Positions 17,788-26,994 of a stretch of 64,000 bases of DNA are shown here, one piece after another. This DNA is from Nitrospira sp. (lineage in GTDB: Bacteria; Nitrospirota; Nitrospiria; Nitrospirales; Nitrospiraceae). The notes under the pieces are model-generated. The model had not been told where the DNA came from. It did no database searches and saw nothing but the letters and a program-made list of their open reading frames with translations. Numbering within the stretch: the stretch's first letter is position 1; each line of letters begins with the position of its first letter. Location of the stretch: NCBI GenBank assembly GCA_005239465.1, contig SPAW01000035.1, positions 124,001 through 188,000 on the forward strand, read 5' to 3'. Position numbers and translations under genes: made by a program.

Positions 17788-18122
17788 GACCATTAATCAA
17801 TAATATCATGGACCTGCTTCGAACCGCCCTGCTCCGCTGTCCATCCTGCTACCGTATCATCAGCTACACCAGAAACCAAAACCTGATTTCCTACTCATTC
17901 CGCGGGATCGCCCTCCCCACAGCTGCTCGCACTGAGCCTTAGCTCTTGCCCATCGCCCTGCTTGCTACATGCACATGTAGGTAGGGATCGCCCCCGTGCA
18001 CGCCTTGAGCAGACGCCTGATGCGAATGAAGCTCTCCGCAGCAAGCTACGGGGTATTCAACGAAAGAAAATAAGGAGCTGCCGTTTGTTCCAGTGACGAG
18101 GCTGTCGGAAAGAAGAGGACGT
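17788..18122. other. Gap without a recognisable gene
   Basis: About 335 bp separate the broken small gene from the end of dapB. I see no open frame with a ribosome binding site, no tRNA and no strong hairpin followed by a T run. It may include the downstream end of the dapB transcript. Confidence 0.5.
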
Positions 18123-18926
18123 TTACCGAAGACTTAAGACATCCATCATGTCGTACAGGCCGGGATGCTGACGAACGATCCACCGTGCCGCGCGCAACGC
18201 TCCACGGGCAAAGGTATCGCGGCTGCCGGCGCGGTGCGTGACTTCGATCCGCTCGCCCATGCCGCCGAACAGAATCGTGTGATCGCCCACGATGTCGCCG
18301 GCACGGATAGTCTGAATCCCGATCTCACCTTTGGTTCGCTCGCCGATCAAACCCTTGCGTGCATAGACACCAACTTGGTTCAAGTCGCGGTTCACCGCAC
18401 GCGCGAGGATTTCGGCAATCTTGAGGGCCGTGCCGCTCGGCGCATCTTTCTTGTGCCGGTGATGGGCTTCGATCACTTCAATGTCGTAATCGTCGCCGAG
18501 CGTCTTGGCCATTTCACCGATGACTTTATAAATCAGATTTACTCCGACGCTCATGTTGGGGGACAACACACAGGGGATCTGCCGGGCCAAAGACTTGAGT
18601 TCATCGAGTTCAGAGGCAGAAAACCCTGTCGTCCCGATGACCATCGCCCTCCGATGTTGGGCCGCCAACCGCAAATGTTCTAAGGTTGCCTCGGGAGCGG
18701 AGAAATCGATGACGACCTCGCCACGCTCCATGAGCGCGGACAGATCATCCGTGATGGGAACGCCTGCGCGTCCTGATCCGGCCGTTTCTCCGGCATCTTC
18801 ACCCAAAGCGTGGTGCCCCTTCCCCTCCAAGGCTCCCACCAGCGTCAAGGCGGTCGAGTCCCTGACTAACGACACCAAGCAGCAGCCCATTCGGCCGGCA
18901 GCCCCTGCAACAATGACCTTGATCAT
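18123..18926 (-). CDS. dapB: 4-hydroxy-tetrahydrodipicolinate reductase
   Basis: The N-terminal Rossmann motif VIVAGAAGRMGCCL, the central IGTTGFSASEL, the catalytic signature EAHHRHKKDAPSGTALKIAE and HTILFGGMGERIEVTHRA are all present. The enzyme reduces hydroxytetrahydrodipicolinate with NAD(P)H in lysine and diaminopimelate synthesis. The length of 267 residues is normal. It is the last gene of a long minus-strand amino-acid block and follows dapA after a gap of about 115 bp. Confidence 0.96.
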   Translation of the reverse strand: MIKVIVAGAAGRMGCCLVSLVRDSTALTLVGALEGKGHHALGEDAGETAGSGRAGVPITDDLSALMERGEVVIDFSAPEATLEHLRLAAQHRRAMVIGTTGFSASELDELKSLARQIPCVLSPNMSVGVNLIYKVIGEMAKTLGDDYDIEVIEAHHRHKKDAPSGTALKIAEILARAVNRDLNQVGVYARKGLIGERTKGEIGIQTIRAGDIVGDHTILFGGMGERIEVTHRAGSRDTFARGALRAARWIVRQHPGLYDMMDVLSLR

Positions 18927-18929
18927 CGG

Positions 18930-19035
18930 ATGCCCCGTGAAGCGTGAGGCGTGGGGCGTGAGGAGGTAACACTACCCCTCGGCACATCGGTCGACGGCAT
19001 GAACTCTCCCACGCCTTACCCCTCGCCCCTTAGGC
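18930..19035. repeat. Intergenic palindromic repeat between dapA and dapB
   Basis: CGTGAAGCGTGAGGCGTGGGGCGTG near 18941 is echoed in inverted form by CCCACGCCTTACCCCTCGCCCC near 19008. The two can pair as a long imperfect hairpin and share the CGTGAAGCG word with the other dispersed repeats. It may modulate the ratio of dapA to dapB mRNA. Confidence 0.4.
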
Positions 19036-19041
19036 CTGACG

Positions 19042-19914
19042 TTAAATGAGGCCCATATCCTTCATCACCCGAGACAATTTCTCGCGCGTGTCTTGCGCCA
19101 TCGGACAGAGCGGCAAGCGCAATTCGGGATCAATCTTGCCCATCATCCCGAGCGCTTCTTTGACCGGAATGGGATTGGTTTCGTAGAACAACGCCGCAAA
19201 CAGAGGCGAGAGCTTGAAATGAATCCGTCGGGCTTCGTCGATCTTCCCGTCGGCAAAGGCTTTCACCAGATCGGTCATCTCGGTCGGCACGACGTTGGCG
19301 GTGACGGTAATGACGCCCTTTGCCCCGACCGCCATCATCGGCAGAGTTAAGGAGTCATCACCGGCCAATACCGTTACTCGGTCGCCGCACATCTGCACAA
19401 CATCTGAGGCCTGCTGGACTGACCCGCTCCCTTCCTTGACCCCGACGATCGTCTGGATCGCCGAGAGCCGGGCAATGGTCGCCGGCAGCATGTTGACGCC
19501 GGTACGGCCGGGAATGTTGTATAGGACTAATGGAAGATCGACAGCCTCTGCCACCGCTTTGTAATGGCGATACAGCCCTTCTTGCGTGGGCTTATTGTAA
19601 TAGGGCGTGATGAGCAATGCGCCGTCGACGCCGGCCTGCTTCGCGTGTTTCGTGAGGGCGATGGCTTCATCGGTGCTGTTCGAACCGGTTCCGGCAATCA
19701 CAGGCACACGCCGGTTCACTACCTTCACCGTCAGCTCAATGACCCGGTTGTGCTCCTCATGGGAGAGCGTGGCCGACTCGCCTGTGGTGCCGCAGGGGAC
19801 GATGCCATTGGTGCCCTTGCCAATCTGCCACTCGATCAACTCGGCCAGAGCCCGCTCGTCGACCTTGCCCTTCCGAAAAGGCGTGACGATGGCAACGAAA
19901 GAACCGGTAAACAT
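19042..19914 (-). CDS. dapA: 4-hydroxy-tetrahydrodipicolinate synthase
   Basis: A 290-residue TIM-barrel lyase of the DHDPS family. GTTGESATLSHEEH is the active-site loop, ITPYYNKPTQEGLYRHYKA carries the conserved Tyr, LYNIPGRTGVN the Arg-binding part, and VGVKEGSG the Schiff-base Lys. It condenses pyruvate with aspartate semialdehyde at the lysine branch point. It lies 11 bp after lysA in the same direction, and dapB follows. Confidence 0.97.
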   Translation of the reverse strand: MFTGSFVAIVTPFRKGKVDERALAELIEWQIGKGTNGIVPCGTTGESATLSHEEHNRVIELTVKVVNRRVPVIAGTGSNSTDEAIALTKHAKQAGVDGALLITPYYNKPTQEGLYRHYKAVAEAVDLPLVLYNIPGRTGVNMLPATIARLSAIQTIVGVKEGSGSVQQASDVVQMCGDRVTVLAGDDSLTLPMMAVGAKGVITVTANVVPTEMTDLVKAFADGKIDEARRIHFKLSPLFAALFYETNPIPVKEALGMMGKIDPELRLPLCPMAQDTREKLSRVMKDMGLI

Positions 19915-19925
19915 ACTCGCTCCTT

Positions 19926-21188
19926 TTACGTCAAGAACGCAGGAATCGTCTCGCCCTTTACCAAGTCATCGTACGTTTCGCGCGTGCGAATGACATGGAT
20001 CTCTCCACCTTTGATGAGGGCTTCGGGTACACGGGGCCGGGAATTGTAGTTCGACGCCATCACAAATCCATAGGCCCCCGCACTCATCACCGCCATCAGT
20101 TCACCCGGCTTCACGGCTGCCAGCAATCGATCCTTGGCCAAGAAATCTCCCGACTCACAGACCGGCCCGACGATGTCCACCTGATGCTTGGCCCGATGGC
20201 CGGCCTCTTCATCGAGCGGGCGGATTTCATGGTAAGCCCCATAGAGGCTGGGACGAATCAAATCGTTCATGGCGGCATCGACAATGACGAAACTCTTGGC
20301 CTCACCTTCTTTCAAATACAATGCTTTCGTGACGAGGATGCCTGCGTTCCCGACGATCACACGTCCGGGCTCCATCACGAGCGTGAGCTGCAAATCTTGC
20401 ACGAGCGGCAAGATCGCATTGGAGAGGTCTTGAGGCAACGGCGGCTTCTCATCAGAGTAGGTTATGCCGAGTCCGCCTCCGATATTCAGGTAATGGATGT
20501 TGATGCCCTGCCCCTTCAACGCCGCGATCAATTTCACGACCTTTTTCAAAGCTTCGATAAATGGCGAGACATCCGTCAGCTGAGACCCGATATGCGCATG
20601 GACGCCCACCACCTCGATGTAACTCAGCGAGGAGGCCAGGGTGAACTCTTCCACGGCTCGATCTGCCGCAATGCCGAACTTACTTTTCTTAAGACCCGTC
20701 GAAATATAGGGATGCGTTTTGGGGTCGATATCGGGATTGATCCGGAGCGCCACGCGGGCTTTCTTCCCGACCGACGCCGCTACTTCGTTGATCGCGTGCA
20801 GTTCAGCCGGCGACTCCACATTGAACATCAGAATATCCGCCTTGAGCGCATCACGGATTTCGTCGGGCGTTTTCCCCACTCCGGCGAAGACAATCTTGGA
20901 AACCGGAACACCGGCTTTCAAGGCGCGGAACAGTTCGCCGCCCGACACGATATCCACCCCGCTGCCTTCGTTCGCCATCACTCGTAAGATGGCGAGATTG
21001 GAGTTTGATTTCATCGCAAAGGCAATCACGTGGGGAATATTCTTGAAGGCGCTGTCGTAGGCCCGGAAATGACGAACGAGCGTCGCATGGCTATAGACAT
21101 AACAAGGCGTGCCGAGCTCCTTCGCGATCCGGCTTACCGGCACCTGCTCACAATACAGCTCTCCTTGACGATACTCGAAATTATGCAT
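19926..21188 (-). CDS. lysA: Diaminopimelate decarboxylase
   Basis: A fold-type III PLP enzyme. HVIAFAMKSNSNLAILR holds the PLP lysine, followed by GSGVDIVSGGELFRALKAG, HAHIGSQ, LNIGGGLGI, MEPGRVIVG and, in the C-terminal barrel, GPVCESGDF and GAYGFVMASNYNSRPR. It makes L-lysine from meso-diaminopimelate. I start at the ATG at 21188 (MHNFEYRQGEL), which overlaps the last 8 bases of the radical SAM gene. An in-frame codon at 21203 lies deeper in that gene. The coupling suggests one transcript. Confidence 0.96.
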   Translation of the reverse strand: MHNFEYRQGELYCEQVPVSRIAKELGTPCYVYSHATLVRHFRAYDSAFKNIPHVIAFAMKSNSNLAILRVMANEGSGVDIVSGGELFRALKAGVPVSKIVFAGVGKTPDEIRDALKADILMFNVESPAELHAINEVAASVGKKARVALRINPDIDPKTHPYISTGLKKSKFGIAADRAVEEFTLASSLSYIEVVGVHAHIGSQLTDVSPFIEALKKVVKLIAALKGQGINIHYLNIGGGLGITYSDEKPPLPQDLSNAILPLVQDLQLTLVMEPGRVIVGNAGILVTKALYLKEGEAKSFVIVDAAMNDLIRPSLYGAYHEIRPLDEEAGHRAKHQVDIVGPVCESGDFLAKDRLLAAVKPGELMAVMSAGAYGFVMASNYNSRPRVPEALIKGGEIHVIRTRETYDDLVKGETIPAFLT

Positions 21189-23091
21189 CCTGCAAATCCT
21201 CACTCAGGAACTCGATGCCGGTGAGCGACAAGCCTTGCAACGATGTCTCGAACGCGTCCTTGAACTTGCGATACCGCACTTTGACGCTCGGAACCGCAGC
21301 TTTTATCGCCTCCGAGTCCACTAGGGCCTTCAGCGCGTCAGGCGTCGCCAGCTTGAGGTGCTCGAAATTGACGATAATGTCCATCCTGGCTTTTACGGCC
21401 GCCTCTTTCATGCGGTTGATGAGTTCTTGGGCGTTGAGCTTGTCCAGCGTTCCCTCGAGATCGACAAAGAGCGCGGCGAGCTTGTCATGCCGCTTCACCT
21501 TGATGTTCAGCGCCAAGTTCTGCGCAGATAACGTGTTAGGGTCGAAACGCTGCTTGAGGGCGTGCAACGCGCTGGGAATCAGGTGATCCGTGTCCAACAC
21601 CGGCAGCTTCGCTTGAAGATTCTTCAACACCGACGCCAAGGGCGACAGCGTGCCTTTCGGACAGCTCCGTTTCACCAGCTTCCTGAACTCCCAATTCATT
21701 TTCCATCGGGGGATTAATCGTTGCTTGGTGCCGGAGAGCCGATGCCAGATGTTCGGCATCGAGTAGAACTGATGATTGGCCCAGTAAAACCCTTCTTGTA
21801 GTTGTTCCGGAGTCATGCGGCTCGGCTGGTACACGACATGCTTGCCGTCGTACTTCGACCAATCCCAATCGAAAATCCGGCCGGCATTCTTGTAGCGATT
21901 GAAGAGCGCGGTCCCAGGAAGAGGCGTGAGCACATTGAAATAGGCCAGCTCCACCCGATTTTTCGTCAGAAAGTCGACGGCCCGTTCAAACACCGCCTCA
22001 TCGTCGTTGTCGAAGCCGAACACGATGCCCGGATTCACCATGATCCCGTAGTCGTGGAACATCTTAATCTCTTGGGAAAACTTATGCACTCGATTGAACG
22101 GCTTGTTCGTTTCATCGAGGCAATCTTCATCGAGCGATTCCAGCCCGACGAACACGGAGACACAGCCGCTTTCGGCGGCAAGCTTGACCATGTCTTCGTC
22201 GTCTGCCAGGAAGAGCGTGGACTGGCAGCCCCACTTGATCTTGAGCGGTTTCAGCGCCGTCCACAATTCACGGCAATAGGCGCGGTTGCTGTTGTGCAGG
22301 TCATCGACAAACGCCACGATGCTGCCATCCTCGATGCCGACTCGGATCCGCAGGCTCAGGATGAAGGCCTTCCAGAGCGGTTCGTCCCGGATTCGCTCGA
22401 CCAACTCACTGTGAATCCAGCGCCGTACGTTCTGAAGTTCCGTGATCACTTCTTCGACCGGCCTGCGTCGAGTGGTCTTGCCGTTGAAGGGCGAGACGCT
22501 GCAAAACTCACAATCGAAGTGACAGCCTCTGGTGGTAAAGCTGCACTGTCTCGTCATGTAGGCATCGGGGCTCAGTAATTCGACGCGCGGGCTCTTGTAG
22601 CGCTCCAATGCGGGGAACGACGTCATCTTATACATCCGCTGCATCGTTCCGGCTTCATAATCCGCCACCAATTGCGGCCACAGATCTTCGGCTTCTCCGC
22701 AGACGATCGCATCCGCATACTGCAGGGCTTCATCCGGGCAGTACGTGGGATGGACCCCTCCCATCACCACGGTCTTCCCGCGTTTGCGAAATTCCTTCGC
22801 GATTTCATAGGCGCGAGGGGCGTAGCAGGTCATGATCGACAGGCCGACTATGTCACAGGCGTAATCGAAATCGATATCCTCAATCGCCTCGTCGACCAAA
22901 TCGACTTCCCAATGGTCCGGCGTATAGGCGGCAATCGTCGGCAAGCTCAGCTTGGGAAACCAGACCGCCCGCCGCTCAGACGCGGTCAGATGGTAACGGC
23001 TGTTTCGCGGATAGGGATCCACCAACAGCAGCCGCTTGCTCACGGGCTGCCGGGGCGGATGGGCTTGTCGCATCGGTTGCATCAACTGCAT
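21181..23091 (-). CDS. B12-binding-type radical SAM protein with a C-terminal STAS-like extension
   Basis: The 636-residue protein has a cobalamin-binding-like Rossmann domain (about 20-150; IVGLSIMTCYAPRAYEIA, TVVMGGVHPTYCPDEAL). The radical SAM core follows, with C190-x3-C194-x2-C197 in RGCHFDCEFCSV and later VGLESLDEDCL and LTPLPGTAL. After about residue 530 comes a 100-residue domain, LNIKVKRHDKLAALFVDLEG to VNFEHLKLATPDALKALV, whose alternating strands and helices resemble STAS domains. Proteins of this class methylate or rearrange unreactive carbons. The substrate here is unknown. Its stop overlaps lysA, so it is co-expressed with arginine and lysine genes without an obvious metabolic link. 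Confidence 0.8.
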   Translation of the reverse strand: MQLMQPMRQAHPPRQPVSKRLLLVDPYPRNSRYHLTASERRAVWFPKLSLPTIAAYTPDHWEVDLVDEAIEDIDFDYACDIVGLSIMTCYAPRAYEIAKEFRKRGKTVVMGGVHPTYCPDEALQYADAIVCGEAEDLWPQLVADYEAGTMQRMYKMTSFPALERYKSPRVELLSPDAYMTRQCSFTTRGCHFDCEFCSVSPFNGKTTRRRPVEEVITELQNVRRWIHSELVERIRDEPLWKAFILSLRIRVGIEDGSIVAFVDDLHNSNRAYCRELWTALKPLKIKWGCQSTLFLADDEDMVKLAAESGCVSVFVGLESLDEDCLDETNKPFNRVHKFSQEIKMFHDYGIMVNPGIVFGFDNDDEAVFERAVDFLTKNRVELAYFNVLTPLPGTALFNRYKNAGRIFDWDWSKYDGKHVVYQPSRMTPEQLQEGFYWANHQFYSMPNIWHRLSGTKQRLIPRWKMNWEFRKLVKRSCPKGTLSPLASVLKNLQAKLPVLDTDHLIPSALHALKQRFDPNTLSAQNLALNIKVKRHDKLAALFVDLEGTLDKLNAQELINRMKEAAVKARMDIIVNFEHLKLATPDALKALVDSEAIKAAVPSVKVRYRKFKDAFETSLQGLSLTGIEFLSEDLQDA

Positions 23092-23143
23092 CAGTCCCTC
23101 CTCCAGTTCAGCATAGTAGCCATCATCAGGATGTCGTCAGACC

Positions 23144-23383
23144 TCATCTTGTTCCCACCGGCCGTAACGGCGGCAGATTCACATCTTGCCCCTGCAGTGC
23201 CGGGTCCGATTCTGCTGCTTCCGCCGTTGCGGCCGCCTCGCGTTGTTGCGCGTTGAGGGCGTCCCGCTTCTGCTGTCGCTCGATCGTGGCCGCAACTCCG
23301 ACGTTTTCAGGAGGAATCGGCGGCCCCACCACTCCACAGGAGACCAACAGTCCTACCACCAACATGACCACCAGGCTTCTCAT
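23144..23383 (-). CDS. Small lipoprotein, LptM (YifL)-like
   Basis: The 79-residue precursor has a signal peptide MRSLVVMLVVGLLVSCG with a VSC lipobox, followed by GVVGPPIPPENVGV, the short proline-rich stretch seen in LptM/YifL proteins next to lysA or argH in other bacteria. LptM assists assembly of the LPS transporter LptDE in the outer membrane. The rest is a low-complexity Ala/Gln/Arg helix. It overlaps the argH stop by 4 bp. Confidence 0.65.
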   Translation of the reverse strand: MRSLVVMLVVGLLVSCGVVGPPIPPENVGVAATIERQQKRDALNAQQREAAATAEAAESDPALQGQDVNLPPLRPVGTR

Positions 23384-24792
23384 GATAGCAACCGCTCGAG
23401 TTCTTTGATCCGCTGTTCCACCCGTCCACGAGCCGTGCCGCCGATCTGTCTTTTGCGGTCGATCGCCGCTGAGACGGTCAATCGAGCGAAGACCCCCTTT
23501 TCAATCCGCTCGGAAAAGGTGCGCAACTCCTTCAGCGAAAAATCCGTCAAGTCATGCCCCCTATCCAGCGCCGCCCGTACGATCCGCCCGGTGATTCCAT
23601 GGGATTCGCGAAAGGGCACTCCTCTTGCCACCAGGTAGTCGGCCAATTCGGTTGCGAGAAGACAGCCGCCCTGCAAGGCCCGCTTGAGGGCTTCTCGGTT
23701 CACTTTGAGCCGACGCATCAATTCCGTCATGACTTGAAGGGAAGCCGCCAGCGTATCAAGCGCATCGAAGAGCGCCGGCTTGTCCTCTTGTAAATCTCGA
23801 TTATAACTCAACGGGAGCGCCTTTAGCGTGGTAAGCAGGTTCACCAAGTGACCATACACGCGCCCTGTTTTTCCGCGGACCAGCTCAGGCACATCGGGGT
23901 TCTTCTTCTGCGGCATCATGCTGCTGCCGGTGCAAAAGGCGTCCGGTAAATCGACAAACTGAAATTCCTGCGATGACCAGACGATCAACTCTTCACTGAG
24001 CCTGGACAAATGCATCATAGCGATCGATAAGGCCGATGCTACTTCGATCGTGAAATCGCGATCGGACACTGCATCGACGCTGTTGGCCGTGACGGCCGGA
24101 AAATCTAACAACCCAGCCGTGTATCGTCGATCCACCGGATAATTTGTGCCGGCCAAGGCCCCGGAACCCAGCGGCATGACATTGAGCCGGGTCCTGGCAT
24201 CGCGCACTCGCCCCTTGTCCCGTTCGAGCATCTCCACGTACGCCAGCAGGTGGTGTGCAAACAGGACGGGCTGGGCCCGCTGCAGGTGGGTGTAGCCGGG
24301 CATCGCGATCGTGCGATTCGCCTTCGCCTTCGCCACCAACACGCGTTGAAACTCTGTTAATTGCTCAACCAGACGATTCAGCTGGTCGCGGAGATAGAGC
24401 CGGAGATCCAACGCCACCTGATCATTTCTGCTGCGCCCCGTGTGCAACTTGCCGCCCAGAGGCCCAATCAGTTCGGTCAGTCGCCGTTCAATTGCCATGT
24501 GAATATCTTCATCGTGGGGCGCGAACCTAAACCGCTCTCGATCCAGTTCTGTCTTGACCGATTCAAGCCCGCGCACGATGGTCCTGGTTTCACCGGGTGA
24601 TAACACACGCGCCTTCCCAAGCGTCTTGCAATGCGCGATACTTCCCTGAATGTCATGCGCGTAGAGCCGCCGATCCACGGCCACCGACACGGTGAAGCCT
24701 TCGACAAGCCGGTTCGTCTTCTCTCGAAATCTTCCATCCCAGGGCTTGCCGGAGGCGAATGCCGCCCGGTTGCGCCGTTTCGCTGTAGCCAT
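23380..24792 (-). CDS. argH: Argininosuccinate lyase
   Basis: A 470-residue fumarase/aspartase superfamily lyase with HTGRSRNDQVALDLRLYLRD, the flexible signature loop GSSMMPQKKNPDVPELVRGK, and GYTHLQRAQPVLFAHH. It splits argininosuccinate to arginine and fumarate in the last step of arginine synthesis. Start and stop overlap the neighbouring genes (TGATG with argG, ATGA with the lipoprotein gene), which indicates a translationally coupled operon. Confidence 0.97.
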   Translation of the reverse strand: MATAKRRNRAAFASGKPWDGRFREKTNRLVEGFTVSVAVDRRLYAHDIQGSIAHCKTLGKARVLSPGETRTIVRGLESVKTELDRERFRFAPHDEDIHMAIERRLTELIGPLGGKLHTGRSRNDQVALDLRLYLRDQLNRLVEQLTEFQRVLVAKAKANRTIAMPGYTHLQRAQPVLFAHHLLAYVEMLERDKGRVRDARTRLNVMPLGSGALAGTNYPVDRRYTAGLLDFPAVTANSVDAVSDRDFTIEVASALSIAMMHLSRLSEELIVWSSQEFQFVDLPDAFCTGSSMMPQKKNPDVPELVRGKTGRVYGHLVNLLTTLKALPLSYNRDLQEDKPALFDALDTLAASLQVMTELMRRLKVNREALKRALQGGCLLATELADYLVARGVPFRESHGITGRIVRAALDRGHDLTDFSLKELRTFSERIEKGVFARLTVSAAIDRKRQIGGTARGRVEQRIKELERLLS

Positions 24793-26006
24793 CAGGAGGA
24801 GGCCTTCCGCCGCTGCGCTCTGATCTTCAACCGCAACGCGTTCAAGCGGATGAAGCCCTCGGCGTCTTTCTGGTTGTAGACCTCATCCTCTTCAAATGTG
24901 GCAATGTCCAAACGATAGAGCGAGTTTTTAGACTTCCGTCCGGCCAAGGTGCAACTCCCTTTGTAGAGCTTGACGCGCGCCGTGCCGCTCACATCTTTCT
25001 GCGCCTCATCGATGGCCGCCTGCAACATTTCCATCTCGGGACTGAACCAATAGCCGTTGTAGATCAGATCCGAGAACCGCGGGATCAAGCTGTCCCTCAG
25101 GTGGAGCACTTCGCGATCCATCGTCAATGATTCAAGTCCCCGGTGGGCGACATGGAGGATCGTCCCGCCCGGCGTCTCATAAACCCCGCGCGATTTCATC
25201 CCGACATAGCGATTCTCGACCAGATCAACGCGTCCAATCCCGTGCGCGCCGCCCAGCTTATTGAGATGTGCCAGTAGCGTCGCGGGGCTCATCTTCTTGC
25301 CGTCAACGGCCACCGGGTTGCCGGCTTCGTAGTCGATTTCGACTTCGAGCGGCTTGTTCGGCGCCTTCTCCGGTGACACGGTCATCTGGAAAATTTCATC
25401 CGGCGGCGACTCCCAGGGATCTTCAAGAATGCCTCCCTCGTAGCTCACGTGGAAGAGATTCAAATCCATGCTGTAGGGCTTCGTCTTGGTTGCCGTCACG
25501 GGAATCCCGTGGCGATCGGCATATTCGATCAGCTCACGCCGCGACCGCATTGTCCACTCGCGCCAGGGGGCAATGATCTTCAGATTCGGCGCCAGCGCCG
25601 TGTAGGTCATCTCGAACCGTACTTGATCGTTCCCCTTGCCCGTCGCGCCATGTGACACGGCCTCGGCGCTTTCTCTCAGCGCGATCTCAGCCTGCCGGCG
25701 AGCGATGAGCGGGCGCGCGATCGAGGTGCCCAGCAGATAACAGCCCTCATACATGGCATTACCGCGCAACATCGGAAACACGTAGTCCTTGACGAAGGTC
25801 TCTCGCAGATCTTCGACGTAGATCTTCTTCACCCCGAGGGCCTGGGCCTTTGCCTTGATGACCTTAAGATCTTCGCCCTGCCCAAGATCGGCGCAAAAGG
25901 CAATGATCTCGGCCTGATAGGTCTCCTGCAACCACTTGAGAATGACGGAGGTGTCGAGTCCACCCGAGTAGGCCAGGACAATTTTCTTGATCGGTTTCTG
26001 TTTCAT
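24792..26006 (-). CDS. argG: Argininosuccinate synthase
   Basis: The N-terminal PP-loop [19 protein letters not shown] binds [29 protein letters not shown] and [11 protein letters not shown] are further hallmarks. The enzyme ligates citrulline and aspartate. The length of 404 residues is usual. It lies 10 bp after argF and shares one base with the argH start, in the order argF-argG-argH. Confidence 0.97.
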   Translation of the reverse strand: MKQKPIKKIVLAYSGGLDTSVILKWLQETYQAEIIAFCADLGQGEDLKVIKAKAQALGVKKIYVEDLRETFVKDYVFPMLRGNAMYEGCYLLGTSIARPLIARRQAEIALRESAEAVSHGATGKGNDQVRFEMTYTALAPNLKIIAPWREWTMRSRRELIEYADRHGIPVTATKTKPYSMDLNLFHVSYEGGILEDPWESPPDEIFQMTVSPEKAPNKPLEVEIDYEAGNPVAVDGKKMSPATLLAHLNKLGGAHGIGRVDLVENRYVGMKSRGVYETPGGTILHVAHRGLESLTMDREVLHLRDSLIPRFSDLIYNGYWFSPEMEMLQAAIDEAQKDVSGTARVKLYKGSCTLAGRKSKNSLYRLDIATFEEDEVYNQKDAEGFIRLNALRLKIRAQRRKASS

Positions 26007-26016
26007 GGTGAGCGTC

Positions 26017-26994
26017 TTACTTGGCGCCTTTCTTCCTGGTGAGAAGTTGAACCAAAATCGCCTTCTGCATATGCAGCCGATTCTCCGCTTGATCGATCAC
26101 AACCGACCGCGGTCCGTCGAGGACTTCCGCCGTAATCTCTTCCCCGCGATGGGCCGGCAAACAATGCATGACGATGGCATCCGGTTTCGCCCGTTGAAGC
26201 AGCCGCCCGTTAAGCTGGTAGGGGGACAGCGTCTTTATTCGCCTCGCTTGCTCCCGTTCGCGCCCCATGCTGATCCACACGTCGGTGTACACCACGTCCG
26301 CTTCCTTCACCGCCACCTGGGGATTCTCCAGAATCTCGATAGCGGCGCCGGTGGTTTCTGCCTCCACTCGTGCCTGATCGATCACGTGCTGATCCGGCTG
26401 ATAGCCGACCGGACACCCCACTACAACTCGCATCCCCATCTTGGCTCCAGCTTCGATGAGGGAGTTGGCGACGTTGTTCCCATCTCCGATGTACGCGATG
26501 CTGAGCCCTCTGAGCCGACCTTTGATCTCATGGATCGTCAGCAGGTCGGACAGAGCCTGGCACGGATGGCTATGGTCCGTCAGTCCGTTGATGACCGGCA
26601 TGTTGGCCTCAGCTGCCCATTCCTCGACAATGGCATGGTCGTACGTCCGAATTACGATGCCATCCAGGTAACGCGACAACACATGTGCTGTGTCCGACAC
26701 GGTCTCTCCACGTGAAAGCTGAATATCTCCCATGGGAAGGACCAGCGCATGGCCGCCCAACTGGTTCATGCCCGCTTCGAATGACACGCGGGTGCGGGTC
26801 GAAGGTTTTTGGAAGAGCAGCCCCAGTGTTTTTCCGGGTAACAGCCAATGGGGCGTTGCCCGTCGCTGTTTCGCCTTCAGAGCGGCAGCCAGGCGCAGCA
26901 ACTCATCGATCTGTTTCCGTGGCATCGCGGCTACGTCCAGGAGATCCTTGGCATAGCCGAGAGCGCGGTTGATGCGTTGGGCCTTTCCTGCCAT
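26017..26994 (-). CDS. argF: Ornithine carbamoyltransferase
   Basis: [17 protein letters not shown] is the carbamoyl-phosphate site; [29 protein letters not shown] and the ornithine-side [11 protein letters not shown] are also present. These distinguish OTC from aspartate carbamoyltransferase. It makes citrulline from ornithine and carbamoyl phosphate. The start shares a base with the stop of argD (TGATG). Confidence 0.97.
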   Translation of the reverse strand: MAGKAQRINRALGYAKDLLDVAAMPRKQIDELLRLAAALKAKQRRATPHWLLPGKTLGLLFQKPSTRTRVSFEAGMNQLGGHALVLPMGDIQLSRGETVSDTAHVLSRYLDGIVIRTYDHAIVEEWAAEANMPVINGLTDHSHPCQALSDLLTIHEIKGRLRGLSIAYIGDGNNVANSLIEAGAKMGMRVVVGCPVGYQPDQHVIDQARVEAETTGAAIEILENPQVAVKEADVVYTDVWISMGREREQARRIKTLSPYQLNGRLLQRAKPDAIVMHCLPAHRGEEITAEVLDGPRSVVIDQAENRLHMQKAILVQLLTRKKGAK

